From assembly GCF_037893185.1 (NCBI RefSeq), contig NZ_CP140772.1, positions 4,092,001 to 4,156,000 on the forward strand: a stretch of DNA of 64,000 nt. Reading direction: 5' to 3'. Shown here piece by piece: positions 1 through 9,028 of this stretch. The notes beneath the pieces were generated by a model, which worked only from the letters and a program-made list of their open reading frames with translations, was not told where the DNA came from and ran no database searches. The stretch comes from Chitinophaga sp. 180180018-3. GTDB lineage: Bacteria > Bacteroidota > Bacteroidia > Chitinophagales > Chitinophagaceae. The position numbers and the translations under genes were made by a program. Numbering within the stretch: position 1 is the stretch's first letter; each line of letters starts with the position of its first letter.

Positions 1-529
1 CGTAGCTGGGGAACAGGTTTACATGCGGGATTTTCGCGTTATCGACCGCCAGTATTTTATTGTACCTGGTGGCAGCATCCTGCAACTGGCTTACGGTTGG
101 CTCGTCTTTGATATAGTATCCTGCGGTGGCCGGATGATTCATATAAGTATTGACCATCGCCGTGATATCCGCATCTGTTCCGTTTACCCGCTGGTCTGCC
201 ACAATCATCTTCAACCCGTGGTTGCTGGCCATGTTGAGCATCGTAAGCTTGTCTGTAGGTGTAGCCTGGTCGGATATATCGATGATGAGATCAACGTTGG
301 CATCCCTGATCATCTGATACTGCACATCTGTAGTCATGCTGAAGTTGGGAGCAATGTAGATGGCCACAGGAATGGAGCTATCGCCAATGGGACCGGCCAG
401 CTCCAGCTGCTGATTTTTTTTGCTGATGGAAGATAATTGGGCCTCCGGCTTTTTGCAACCGGCTCCCAGCAATACTAACAGCACACTCACGCAGGCCCCC
501 ATTTTTCGTATAAGCGATACATGTTTCAT
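1..529 (-). CDS. Lipoprotein with TIM-barrel-like glycosidase fold (3' part outside window)
   Basis: The reading frame starts at the ATG at 529 and runs off the left edge, leaving 176 visible codons. The N-terminus is a lipoprotein signal with the lipobox LGAGC, giving Cys25, so the protein should be anchored in an outer or inner membrane leaflet. The visible part alternates beta-strand-like and helix-like stretches (PVAIYIAPNF, ANVDLIIDIS, GLKMIVADQ) and contains GYYIKDEPT, which resembles the strand-4 acid segment of glycosidase-like TIM barrels. It follows the NHL lipoprotein by 52 bp in the same direction, so it is probably the last visible gene of the first SusC/SusD locus. The catalytic domain cannot be assigned without the missing part. 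The lipoprotein call is firm and the glycosidase call is an inference. Confidence 0.7.
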   Translation of the reverse strand, partial: MKHVSLIRKMGACVSVLLVLLGAGCKKPEAQLSSISKKNQQLELAGPIGDSSIPVAIYIAPNFSMTTDVQYQMIRDANVDLIIDISDQATPTDKLTMLNMASNHGLKMIVADQRVNGTDADITAMVNTYMNHPATAGYYIKDEPTVSQLQDAATRYNKILAVDNAKIPHVNLFPSY

Positions 530-581
530 GATCAACGGAGTTTACAGGTAAATAAAAACTGTTTGACAGATAAGCGTGTAA

Positions 582-1934
582 CTATTCAGTGATAATTTTT
601 CTGATGCAGTAATTATCGCGGTCCAGCACGTACAGGGTTTTTCCATCCTTTGCACAGGCGATGCCGGAGGGGATAGAGAATTTTGCGGCGCCCCCCGGAC
701 CATCTGCAAAGCCCGGTGCATCGCCACCTGCGATGGTGCTCACCTTGCCGGTAGCAGGTACAATCATCCTGATATTGGAACCGCTGGTGCCGGGAACGGC
801 ATCGAACTGGTGCCCGCATCCTGCTACATAAATATTGCCCGCTGCATCGGTAGTAATGCCCCAGGGATGTTCAAACCGGGCCGTAGCACCTATCCCATCC
901 ATCCAACCGGTAGAATTGGCCAATCCGGCTACCACTGTCGATTCCCAGCTGGTGGTGTTGATCCTGTACACCACAGAGCTTCCGTTATCGGGCACCAGCA
1001 GATCGCCTTTACTGTCGATGCAAATGCCTCCCGCGATGAGATTGACGCCCACCTGGTGTTCCGTCATGGCTCCTGTTGGCGACACTTCAAACAACCTGCC
1101 CTTTGTAACTACCTGCAACGCGCCAACCACGTACATTTTGCCGGTGCTGTTATCAATAGCCACCGCGTGAGGAAATGGCAACACCCATCCCAGTATGGTG
1201 GATACATCGCCTGCAGGCGTAATCTTACGCAATGCCCAGTTCCAGGTGTCAGCCACCAGCACATTGTTGTCTTTATCGACAGCAACACCAGAAGGATGAT
1301 CAAATAGAGCAGCAGCCCCCTTTCCGTTGACGTTGCCCGACACACCCGGTTTTCCGGCCAGCGTGCTCACGGTACCATCAGGCGTAATTTTCCGGATACA
1401 GTGATTATTGATATCGGCCACATAGATATTGCCATCCGGACCAACCGCCATACCTGCATTGGTGACGAAATTGAATTTGGCGGCAGCTCCCTGCCCGTCT
1501 GCAAAGCCGGACGTTTTCGCTCCGGCCATCGTACTTACTGTTCTGGCGGGCACATACAGGAAATCGGTAGCTGTTTCCATGTGCTGTCCGGCAATAGTGA
1601 TGACGATCTTCCCGGTGCCCGCTCCCCTGGGAACGCGTACCAGTATACGTTTCCGGTTGGCGCCCAACACCTGTGCATCCATACCGTTCACTTTCACATT
1701 GATCGCTGCGGTATCTGTACTGTAGTTATCACCATAGATCATCACCTCTGCTGCCTCGCTGCCTTCTGTAGGAGCGAACCTGTCGATAGACATAGGGAGA
1801 TGGACGTTATGAATATATCCCTGGTCTACCTGCCTGAAAACACTTTCCTTACAGGAAACAAAGACCAGTAATAGCAATCCTGTGAAAAAACTATATGCTG
1901 TTGTTCTCATATAAATATCTTTAGCTGCTTTCAT
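582..1934 (-). CDS. IPT/TIG-NHL repeat lipoprotein
   Basis: This is a secreted lipoprotein of about 450 residues. A hydrophobic signal ending in VFVSC is followed by a TIG/IPT immunoglobulin-like domain in roughly the first 120 residues, with the strand motif VMIYGDNYSTDTAAINVKVNG. The rest is a series of NHL beta-propeller repeats, with recurring phrases such as ADGQGAAAKFN, GPDGNIYVADINNHCIRKI and ISTIAGG-like turns. Such proteins are common partners of SusC/SusD and are thought to bind ligand at the cell surface. The ATG at 1934 overlaps the SusD stop in a TGATG junction, which suggests translational coupling. A second ATG at 1910 gives a more compact signal peptide and is an equally possible start. 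The ligand is unknown. Confidence 0.85.
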   Translation of the reverse strand: MKAAKDIYMRTTAYSFFTGLLLLVFVSCKESVFRQVDQGYIHNVHLPMSIDRFAPTEGSEAAEVMIYGDNYSTDTAAINVKVNGMDAQVLGANRKRILVRVPRGAGTGKIVITIAGQHMETATDFLYVPARTVSTMAGAKTSGFADGQGAAAKFNFVTNAGMAVGPDGNIYVADINNHCIRKITPDGTVSTLAGKPGVSGNVNGKGAAALFDHPSGVAVDKDNNVLVADTWNWALRKITPAGDVSTILGWVLPFPHAVAIDNSTGKMYVVGALQVVTKGRLFEVSPTGAMTEHQVGVNLIAGGICIDSKGDLLVPDNGSSVVYRINTTSWESTVVAGLANSTGWMDGIGATARFEHPWGITTDAAGNIYVAGCGHQFDAVPGTSGSNIRMIVPATGKVSTIAGGDAPGFADGPGGAAKFSIPSGIACAKDGKTLYVLDRDNYCIRKIITE

Positions 1935-3553
1935 CAATTATATCCGGGATTCTGGGTAAGCGCGGAGTTCTTATTCATTTCAGACTGTGGTATGGGGAAC
2001 AGGTCGAATGCATCGTTGTATACCCTTTGTTCCACCAGGAAAGGCTGGTACGTGAATGTCTGATCACCGGTTTTGGTGATGCTCATCCCCATGGCATTTT
2101 TCATCGCGTCTTTGCCGATGCGCCACCTGCGGATGTCCCAGAAGCGATGTCCTTCAAAGGCAAGTTCCACGCGGCGTTCGCGCCTGATGCGCTCCCGCAT
2201 CTGTGCCTGCGACAGGCCGGCAGGTAATGGCGGCATCCCTACTCCCGGGCGGCAACGCACATCGTTCACAGCTTTGTATACTACCTGGTCCGGCGCTGCC
2301 AGGGTTTCATTCAGGGCCTCTGCATAATCCAGCAGCGTTTCCTCGTATCTCATATAGATCCAATAATGATCGCCGGGGCGGTTATCGGGTGTTACGCTGC
2401 CGTTTTCATCCAGCAGCTTGCGCAGGTAGTAGCCGGTTTGGGTCAGACTTCCTTCAGCAGAAGTCAGTCCATCGAGGCCTCCGACGTAGGTCTGGATTGT
2501 AGCCTCCTTCCACTTGCTGCCGTTGAAGAGGATGGATGCCGCCAGCCGAGGATCCCTGTCGGCATACGGATTTGAAGGATCGTAGCCGGCACCTGCATCC
2601 GTGATCTTCAGCCCGTTTTTCATATCATAATCGTCGACCAGGTTCTGAGTAGGCTGTATCCATCCCAGGCCTCCCTGGCTGGGAATAAACATCTGCTTCA
2701 GCCAGGTGTTATTATTGATAGTCGACTGGAAGATGATATTGGCCGCATTTCTTTTGTGGAACAATGCGGTATAATCTCCATCTACCTGATAAACACCCAG
2801 GTCAATCACCTCTTTGGCGGCACCTGCAGCACGCTGCCATGCAGCGGCATCATTCGAGGGGTTATGTAACAGGCTGGCGGCATACAACAACGTTTTTGCT
2901 TTCAGCATCATGGCGGCGCCTTTGGTGGCCCTGCCGGTATTCGCGGAAGTATTGGCGAGCGGCAATAAGGCGGCAGCTTTATCACAATCGCCGGTGATGA
3001 ATTGCACTACCTCTGCTTCTGTATTTCTTGGAAGATTTAAATTGTCGGAGATGTTCAGCACACGGTCTACGACAGGCACTGCGCCATAGCGCCTGAACAG
3101 TTCATTGTAAAACCATGCCCGCAGGAAATAGCTTTCGCCTTTCATCCGGCTGCGGCCAGTTACCTGCGAGGGATTCACTGCCGGTACTGCATCTATCTTT
3201 TCGATAAAACGGTTCACCTTTCTCAGCGAGGCATACAATCCGCCCCAGGCATCGATGGGGTTGTAGGTGGGCGACAGCAATCCTTTGGTAAACACCTGCG
3301 GCCCGTTAAAATACACGACGGGGCATTTGGCTTCATCCGAGGCTACTGCGTAGGTGAAGCTGTTTACCGGCATCCACTCGTTGGGAAGATCGGCGTAGAT
3401 ATTAGCCAGATAGCTTTCCGTCTGCACATAATCTCCAAATACTTCTCCTTCGGTTAGCCCTCCGGTTTCCGCCTTATTCAGATAATCGTTTACTTTTGAA
3501 CAGCCTGTTGTGCAGATGACTGCGGCAACACAAATTATTAACCTGAGTTTCAT
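1934..3553 (-). CDS. SusD/RagB-family outer membrane lipoprotein
   Basis: The product is a surface glycan- or nutrient-binding lipoprotein of 539 residues that caps a SusC channel. It has a lipoprotein signal ending in TTGC (Cys18). The helical TPR-like body includes FLRAWFYNELFRRYGAVPVV, and the C-terminus carries the RERRVELAFEGHRFWDIRRW and LFPIPQSEMNKNS...QNPGYN signatures of RagB/SusD proteins. It lies 21 bp downstream of its SusC partner and overlaps the NHL lipoprotein start by one base. The length is normal for the family. The family call is secure, but the bound substrate is not predictable from the sequence. Confidence 0.95.
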   Translation of the reverse strand: MKLRLIICVAAVICTTGCSKVNDYLNKAETGGLTEGEVFGDYVQTESYLANIYADLPNEWMPVNSFTYAVASDEAKCPVVYFNGPQVFTKGLLSPTYNPIDAWGGLYASLRKVNRFIEKIDAVPAVNPSQVTGRSRMKGESYFLRAWFYNELFRRYGAVPVVDRVLNISDNLNLPRNTEAEVVQFITGDCDKAAALLPLANTSANTGRATKGAAMMLKAKTLLYAASLLHNPSNDAAAWQRAAGAAKEVIDLGVYQVDGDYTALFHKRNAANIIFQSTINNNTWLKQMFIPSQGGLGWIQPTQNLVDDYDMKNGLKITDAGAGYDPSNPYADRDPRLAASILFNGSKWKEATIQTYVGGLDGLTSAEGSLTQTGYYLRKLLDENGSVTPDNRPGDHYWIYMRYEETLLDYAEALNETLAAPDQVVYKAVNDVRCRPGVGMPPLPAGLSQAQMRERIRRERRVELAFEGHRFWDIRRWRIGKDAMKNAMGMSITKTGDQTFTYQPFLVEQRVYNDAFDLFPIPQSEMNKNSALTQNPGYN

Positions 3554-3574
3554 TAATACAGTTGAATTAAAAGA

Positions 3575-6500
3575 TTAGAAACTAACTGACGCGCCTATGT
3601 TCAATACCTTCTGGGCCGGATAAATGGTTCCGTTGGTATTGCTGGCCCAGTACTCCGGATCGAGAATAGGCTGCGCCCTTGTCCAGGTGATGAGGTTATT
3701 ACAGTTAGCGTATATCCTGCAGTTATCAAAAGATGCTTTCTTAGTCAGTCGTACATTCCGGAAGGTGTAGCCGATCTCCATATTCTTCAGGCGGACGTAG
3801 CTGTTGTCTTCCAGGTAAAAGGAAGAAACGCGGTGGTTATTACTATTACCGCCATAGTGCAGGGCGGGCCAGGTAGCGGTAGCCGCGGTAGCGGGTGTCC
3901 AGCGGTTCAGATGCTCCTGCCGTACTTTTCCTCCTTCATAAAATTCCCAGGAAATGCCACCCACCATGGTACGGTTGCTGTTGGCGGCGCCCTGAAACAG
4001 GAAGCTGAGGTCGAAATTCTTCCAGCTCACCTGCCCTGCTATACCGAAAAATATTTCCGGTATGTTGCTACGTCCGATAGGCCCTACGTCGTTATCATCT
4101 ATCACACCATCGCCATTCAGATCTTTATACTTGATATCGCCGGGAATCACTTTTCCAAACTGCGAAGGACTAAGGCGTATATCCATTTCATCTTTGAAGA
4201 AGCCAATGGCAGTGAGCCCCATGATCTGGCCAAGCGGATGCCCGGTCTGGTACATATAGTCATATGCCCGGTGCTGCTCATCAATAAAGATTACTTTATT
4301 CCTTGCATACGACATATTTCCACTGATGGAGTAAGTAACTTTGTTGATGGTATTGCGGTGTCCCAATTCCACTTCGAAGCCGCTGTTATTGACTTTTCCC
4401 ATGTTGGCCGGAGGAAGATTTTTGTCAGACATGCCAATGATAGCGGGTACAGAAGAACGGGTAATGAGAATATTGTGTCTTTTTTCAGTGAAGTAATCAG
4501 CCGTGAGGGTGATCAGGTTTTTCAACAGCTTCAGTTCGAAGCCTACGTTAAATTTGCGGGCTGTTTCCCAGGTAACATCCGGGTTAGCCATAGCGCCTTC
4601 ATAGATACCGGGGATACCATATACCTGGTCGCCATACAGATAACCGGAAGCAGGATCTCTCGTATACTCCGAAGAAAACAGCCAGCGGCGACCGCTGAGC
4701 TGATCGTTACCGGTGATACCATAAGAACCTCTCAGTTTCAGGAAATCAATCACGCGGTTCTGACGGAGAAAAGATTCTTCCGACAGTATCCATCCTGCAG
4801 AAACAGCCGGGAAAAAGCCGTAACGGTGCGCCTTTGAAAAGTTATCGGTTCCATTGTAGCCGGCGTTGAATTCTGCGAAATATTTGTATTTGTAATTGTA
4901 AGTCAGGCGGGTCACCAATCCCTGGGAAACAAAAGGAATCTGGTTGCCGATTACCTTTTGCGTACGATTGGCCAGCACGAGGCCAGATACTTCATGTGGA
5001 CCGAAATTCCGCAGGTAGTTGAGCGACAGGTCCATCCAGATATCCCGGTTCTGCGCATAGGCCGATACCGGAGCCGACAACGGCACATCATTCCCGAGAT
5101 AAGAGTAATTTGCCGGATCATCGTAGGCGCCCATGCCTTTATACACCGCGCTTTTCACCTGTTTATCACGTCTGAAACCATTCTGGAAATAACCGTCAAA
5201 TGAGTAGTTGCCTTTCACTGACAATCCCTGCGTGATGAAATTCAGTTTCCTTGTAAGCGATAACATACCCGACAGCGAAGAGTTAAATGACTCTTTAAAT
5301 CCGGTGGCATTCAGCAGTCGCGCGGGATTCAGGAACACCCCATTTTCACCGTAATAACCGGTTGGGTACTTCACCGGGAAAGCATTGGGTGGTACCTGGT
5401 TCAGTGTCCAGAAAAGATCGGCCACAGAAACGTTAGGATCTCTTTTATTTTCGATGGCGCCATAGAGATTCAGCGCCATGGAAAAATTCTCATCGAAATC
5501 GATATCTACATTCGAACGGAAATTATAGCGTTTGAAGTCTGATTTCGGATTATACTGTTTGTTCTTTTCTGTTTTATAAATGCCACCCTGATCAGTATAC
5601 CCCACATTCACGAAATACCGGGCCTGCCTGCTACCGCCGCTGATATTGAAGTTCGCCTGTGTTTGCAGCGCAGGTTTCATCATCTCCCCCAGCCAGTCTA
5701 CATCCGGATATTTCAACGGATCGGAGCCAGTGCGGTAAGCTTCCAGCGCAGTAGCATTATATGGTGGCGTACCACCGGGATGATCGTTGAGATAGGCTTC
5801 ATTGGCCAATGTAGCATAACCGTAAGCGTTCAGGTACTTAGGCAAACGGGTACTTTGCTGCACGGCATGCTGAACGCTCATGGTAATAGCCGGCTTCCCT
5901 GTTTTGCCACGCCGGGTAGTAACGATGATCACGCCGTTGGCGCCCTTCACCCCGTACAAAGCCGTGGCGGAGGCATCTTTCAATACCGTTATATTCTCTA
6001 TTTCATTGGCATCGAGCAGAGAAATAGCGCTGTAGTCTTTCTGAACGCCATCGATGGTGATCAGCGGATCTGCACCATTCAGCGTAGCGCGGCCGCGGAT
6101 CAGGAGCTGCGACTTATCATTACCCGGCTCGCCACTGATCTGAATGGCTGTTAATCCCGGCAGGCGGCCTGCCAGCGCGTTGGTGATATTAGCCACCGGG
6201 CTTTGTTTCAGCTCCTTCGTTGTAATAGAGGCGGTGGCGCCGGTTTGCGCAATTTTCTTTTGCGTTTGTCCGAACCCCAGCACCACCACTTCGTTCAGGC
6301 CCTGCCCGTCGGATGTTTGCAATAATACGCTGAGCGAACGGCTGTTTTCTACAGCTACCACCTGGGTAACGTAACCCATATACGAAAAAGACAGGCTATC
6401 TCCTTTTTCTGCAAACACCCTGAACTTTCCATCTGCATCAGTAGTAGTGCCCCTGGAAGTGCCCACTACTTTTACAGATACACCAGGCAGTGCAATACCA

Positions 6501-6910
6501 TCGGTTTTAGCTGTTACCTTACCCGAAACAGCGGTCGACGAATCTGCACGTACAGGCGCTGGTATGGCCTGTTTCCCGGGGACGATAAAAATTTTCTTTT
6601 CAGTTACCCTGTACCCGAATGGCTGATCTGCCAGCGCTGCTTTCAACAGTTTTTCGAGCTGCGCGTTTTTCATGTCGATACTGATTTTCCGGGCATTCCT
6701 GATAACGCTCTCGCTATAGATCACGTGGTAATCGCTTTGCCGCTCTACTGCCTGAAAGAATTCCTGTATAGGGGCGTTTCTGAGGTTCACGGAAATGCCG
6801 GCCGACTGCGCCCTCGCGGTGACTGCGGACAGGATAACCAGAATCATAAAGTGGAACCAACAGGCAATGAAATACCTGGCCTGTCGCCAGGTCGATGCAA
6901 CTCTTTTCAT
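3575..6910 (-). CDS. SusC/RagA-family TonB-dependent transporter with STN domain
   Basis: This is a TonB-linked outer membrane importer of 1111 residues. In order it has a signal peptide (residues 1-35), an STN secretin/TonB short N-terminal domain (about 47-110, LRNAPIQEFFQAVERQSDYHV), a carboxypeptidase-D regulatory-like domain (about 127-200, ALPGVSVKVVGTSRGTTTDADG), a plug with ALYGVKGANGVIIVTTRRG, and a C-terminal 22-strand barrel ending in GASVSF. The STN domain marks it as a signalling transporter that contacts the periplasmic part of a FecR protein. The FecR and ECF sigma genes lie immediately upstream, as expected for transenvelope control by substrate. SusD follows downstream. The substrate is unknown. 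Confidence 0.95.
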   Translation of the reverse strand: MKRVASTWRQARYFIACWFHFMILVILSAVTARAQSAGISVNLRNAPIQEFFQAVERQSDYHVIYSESVIRNARKISIDMKNAQLEKLLKAALADQPFGYRVTEKKIFIVPGKQAIPAPVRADSSTAVSGKVTAKTDGIALPGVSVKVVGTSRGTTTDADGKFRVFAEKGDSLSFSYMGYVTQVVAVENSRSLSVLLQTSDGQGLNEVVVLGFGQTQKKIAQTGATASITTKELKQSPVANITNALAGRLPGLTAIQISGEPGNDKSQLLIRGRATLNGADPLITIDGVQKDYSAISLLDANEIENITVLKDASATALYGVKGANGVIIVTTRRGKTGKPAITMSVQHAVQQSTRLPKYLNAYGYATLANEAYLNDHPGGTPPYNATALEAYRTGSDPLKYPDVDWLGEMMKPALQTQANFNISGGSRQARYFVNVGYTDQGGIYKTEKNKQYNPKSDFKRYNFRSNVDIDFDENFSMALNLYGAIENKRDPNVSVADLFWTLNQVPPNAFPVKYPTGYYGENGVFLNPARLLNATGFKESFNSSLSGMLSLTRKLNFITQGLSVKGNYSFDGYFQNGFRRDKQVKSAVYKGMGAYDDPANYSYLGNDVPLSAPVSAYAQNRDIWMDLSLNYLRNFGPHEVSGLVLANRTQKVIGNQIPFVSQGLVTRLTYNYKYKYFAEFNAGYNGTDNFSKAHRYGFFPAVSAGWILSEESFLRQNRVIDFLKLRGSYGITGNDQLSGRRWLFSSEYTRDPASGYLYGDQVYGIPGIYEGAMANPDVTWETARKFNVGFELKLLKNLITLTADYFTEKRHNILITRSSVPAIIGMSDKNLPPANMGKVNNSGFEVELGHRNTINKVTYSISGNMSYARNKVIFIDEQHRAYDYMYQTGHPLGQIMGLTAIGFFKDEMDIRLSPSQFGKVIPGDIKYKDLNGDGVIDDNDVGPIGRSNIPEIFFGIAGQVSWKNFDLSFLFQGAANSNRTMVGGISWEFYEGGKVRQEHLNRWTPATAATATWPALHYGGNSNNHRVSSFYLEDNSYVRLKNMEIGYTFRNVRLTKKASFDNCRIYANCNNLITWTRAQPILDPEYWASNTNGTIYPAQKVLNIGASVSF

Positions 6911-6970
6911 AAGTGATGTTAAGATTATCGGCTGATAAAGTCCCTTTTCAGGGGATATTCGTTCTCGTTG

Positions 6971-8164
6971 TTATTTATATGGAAGTACAGTAATTACATT
7001 TCCTTCTACGTGAAATTTCGCCAGCCCGGTCATCTCCATCATCTTCAGCAATTCTCCTACCGGTATATTACGTTCTACCGTTCCCGTGAAATAATTGCTG
7101 TTGGGCTGCATACCGGCATCATACATTACTTTAATGTTATACCACCTGGCCAATACGGTAAAGATTTCTCCGAAGCTCGCATGGTGGAAAACAAAATTGC
7201 CATTTCTCCAGGCAGTTACTGCCTCCAGGTCAGCAGCCGATTCTTTCATATGTCCATCGCTGACAGTAGCCATGCGTCCGGGTTTCAGCAGTATCGCGTT
7301 ATCGCCTTTTCCTACTTTTACGGCGCCGGTAACCAGGGTTGTTTCCCAGGCGGTTTCCTCCGGATAGGCTTTCACGTTAAACGAGGTTCCCAGTACCTGT
7401 ATTTCCTCGCCTCTTACCTTTACGATAAACGGCTGCCCGGCACGTTGGGATACCTCCAGCCAGGCCTCTCCGCTGATTTCCACAACACGCTGCTTCCCTG
7501 TAAAAACTGCCGGGAAGTAAACAGACGATGCAGCGTTTAGCCGTACCCGTGTGCCGTCGCTCAGCGTCAGCGCATATTCGCCTCCCACCGGGGTCCGTAA
7601 GGTATTGTACTCGGCTTCACCTGTTGTATTGCCATTGCTTCCATATGATAAAACACCCTGCCGCTGGCGGATATTTATATTACTGGCTGATGCGAAAGTT
7701 GTATCAGCGGTAGCGCCCAGTGCTACCCTGCTGCCATTGCCCAGTATCAGTTCTGCTTTTCTGGTTCCGGGCAGTATCTCTTCCTGCCTGTGCTGCGGCT
7801 GTTTTACGGCCATTTGCTGCTGCGGATGCTTCCAGAGAAAAACAGATAATGTGCCTGCCACCAGTGCAGCCACCGTAGCGGCCACCGCATATACTTTCCT
7901 GCGCTGATGTTGCTGCCGGTGTACACCGGCTTTTTCCCTGAACCGTTCATATGCGGCGGTTACATTTACCGGTGGTGTGGTAATACCTGTCTGCTTCAGT
8001 TGTGTTGCTTTCGCAGCCAGCTCTTCTACCAGCTTACGATTCTCTGTATTGGCATCCATCCACTGCTCCAGCAATAAACGATCGGCTTCCGGCAACCTGT
8101 TTTCGAGGTATGCCGCAATCAAACCGGATATCTCCAGTGAATGCAACAATTTGTCCTTGATCAT
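6971..8164 (-). CDS. FecR-family anti-sigma factor
   Basis: This is an inner membrane anti-sigma regulator of 397 residues. It has a cytoplasmic N-terminal segment, one transmembrane helix at about residues 91-111 (VYAVAATVAALVAGTLSVFL), a periplasmic FecR domain (LRTPVGGEYALTLSDGTRVRLNAASSVYFP), and a C-terminal DUF4974-like domain (FHHASFGEIFTVLARWYNIKV). Members of this family hold an ECF sigma factor inactive until the cognate STN-containing SusC signals. It is encoded between the sigma gene (84 bp upstream) and SusC (60 bp downstream) on the same strand, so the pairing is strongly suggested by position. The length is typical. Confidence 0.93.
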   Translation of the reverse strand: MIKDKLLHSLEISGLIAAYLENRLPEADRLLLEQWMDANTENRKLVEELAAKATQLKQTGITTPPVNVTAAYERFREKAGVHRQQHQRRKVYAVAATVAALVAGTLSVFLWKHPQQQMAVKQPQHRQEEILPGTRKAELILGNGSRVALGATADTTFASASNINIRQRQGVLSYGSNGNTTGEAEYNTLRTPVGGEYALTLSDGTRVRLNAASSVYFPAVFTGKQRVVEISGEAWLEVSQRAGQPFIVKVRGEEIQVLGTSFNVKAYPEETAWETTLVTGAVKVGKGDNAILLKPGRMATVSDGHMKESAADLEAVTAWRNGNFVFHHASFGEIFTVLARWYNIKVMYDAGMQPNSNYFTGTVERNIPVGELLKMMEMTGLAKFHVEGNVITVLPYK

Positions 8165-8248
8165 CCTGTTAATTTATTAGCCTGAAATGCCACGTTAATA
8201 TAGAAACGACAAAATTTTCATTTCATCTCAGGGGTGGGCAATTTTTTT

Positions 8249-8827
8249 TTACTGATGCATACCAATGATCAGTAATAATGCTTCGAATGCGTGTACAGAC
8301 AACAATTTACGTAGCAGGGCCAGGCCTCTCGACAGCTGGTTCCTGACGGTGCTGACCGGCATGCCGGTCATAGCGGCTATCTCCCCGGCTTTCATGCCTT
8401 CGTCGAAAGTCAGCCTGATAACTTTACCGTAGTGAACGGGTAATTGCTCGATGGCATGCGAAATTTCCCGGAGCACTTCCACGCGGATCATAGCGTGTAA
8501 TACTTCTTCTTCGGGCGGCTCCGGATGCTGTTCCAGGTCGCGATAGCGTTTTTGCGCGCGTTTGGTTTTTCTGAAATGGTCCAGACAGCCATTGCGGACA
8601 GCGATATACAGAAATGCTTTAATGGACTGAAAGCTGCTAAAACGCGCTACGCGCTGCCAGAGCTTCAGGAATACATCTTCCACAATCTCTTCGGCTACGC
8701 AGGTATCTTCCACCATACTGCCGGCAAATGCAAGCAGGCCCGGGTAAAAATCGTGGAATACCATCCGGAACATACTTTCATCGCCCTCCTGTAGTGCCTC
8801 TATTGAGAACCCTCTTGGTGTATACAT
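8249..8827 (-). CDS. ECF RNA polymerase sigma factor
   Basis: This is a 192-residue sigma-70 family factor of the extracytoplasmic-function type. Region 2 is visible in FYPGLLAFAGSMVEDTCVAEEIVEDVFLKLWQ, and region 4 in AIEQLPVHYGKVIRLTFDEGMKAGEIAAMTGMPVSTVRNQLSRGLALLRKLL, a helix-turn-helix that should read the -35 element. It is the first gene of a sigma-FecR-SusC-SusD order that is standard in Bacteroidota. It most likely drives transcription of the downstream SusC/SusD operon when released by FecR. The ATG at 8827 is the only start that keeps region 2 intact. Confidence 0.93.
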   Translation of the reverse strand: MYTPRGFSIEALQEGDESMFRMVFHDFYPGLLAFAGSMVEDTCVAEEIVEDVFLKLWQRVARFSSFQSIKAFLYIAVRNGCLDHFRKTKRAQKRYRDLEQHPEPPEEEVLHAMIRVEVLREISHAIEQLPVHYGKVIRLTFDEGMKAGEIAAMTGMPVSTVRNQLSRGLALLRKLLSVHAFEALLLIIGMHQ

Positions 8828-8919
8828 GACGAAAACTACTTCTAAGTAAGAGAACAGTTGTTAAGCTTCCAGCAGCTAGTGGCTAATAATTTTTTTTCAG
8901 GAAGACCAGGTGGTTTTAA

Positions 8920-8927
8920 CAAAAATA
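8920..8927 (-). promoter_or_regulatory. Possible -7 box of the ECF sigma gene
   Basis: Read on the minus strand, this 8-mer is TATTTTTG, a full match to the Bacteroidota -7 consensus TAnnTTTG. It lies about 93 bp upstream of the sigma factor ATG in an AT-rich stretch. No convincing -33 TTTG box is seen about 20 bp further upstream, so the call is weak. Confidence 0.25.
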
Positions 8928-8970
8928 TAAAAATATTGTATTTCCGGGTTAGCAGTTTTTCTTTTTGAGA

Positions 8971-9008
8971 AATAAAAAAGGAGCTGCTCCTATAGGAACA
9001 GCCCCTTT
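8971..9008 (-). terminator. Intrinsic terminator of the efflux operon
   Basis: Read on the minus strand, a 10-bp stem (9008-8999 pairing with 8986-8977, one G-U wobble) closes a loop and is followed by a T-rich tail. It starts 20 bp after the stop codon of the periplasmic adaptor gene, so it should end the RR-HK-OMF-RND-adaptor transcript and separate it from the ECF sigma gene. Confidence 0.75.
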
Positions 9009-9028
9009 GCATTCATCCTCTATCTAAT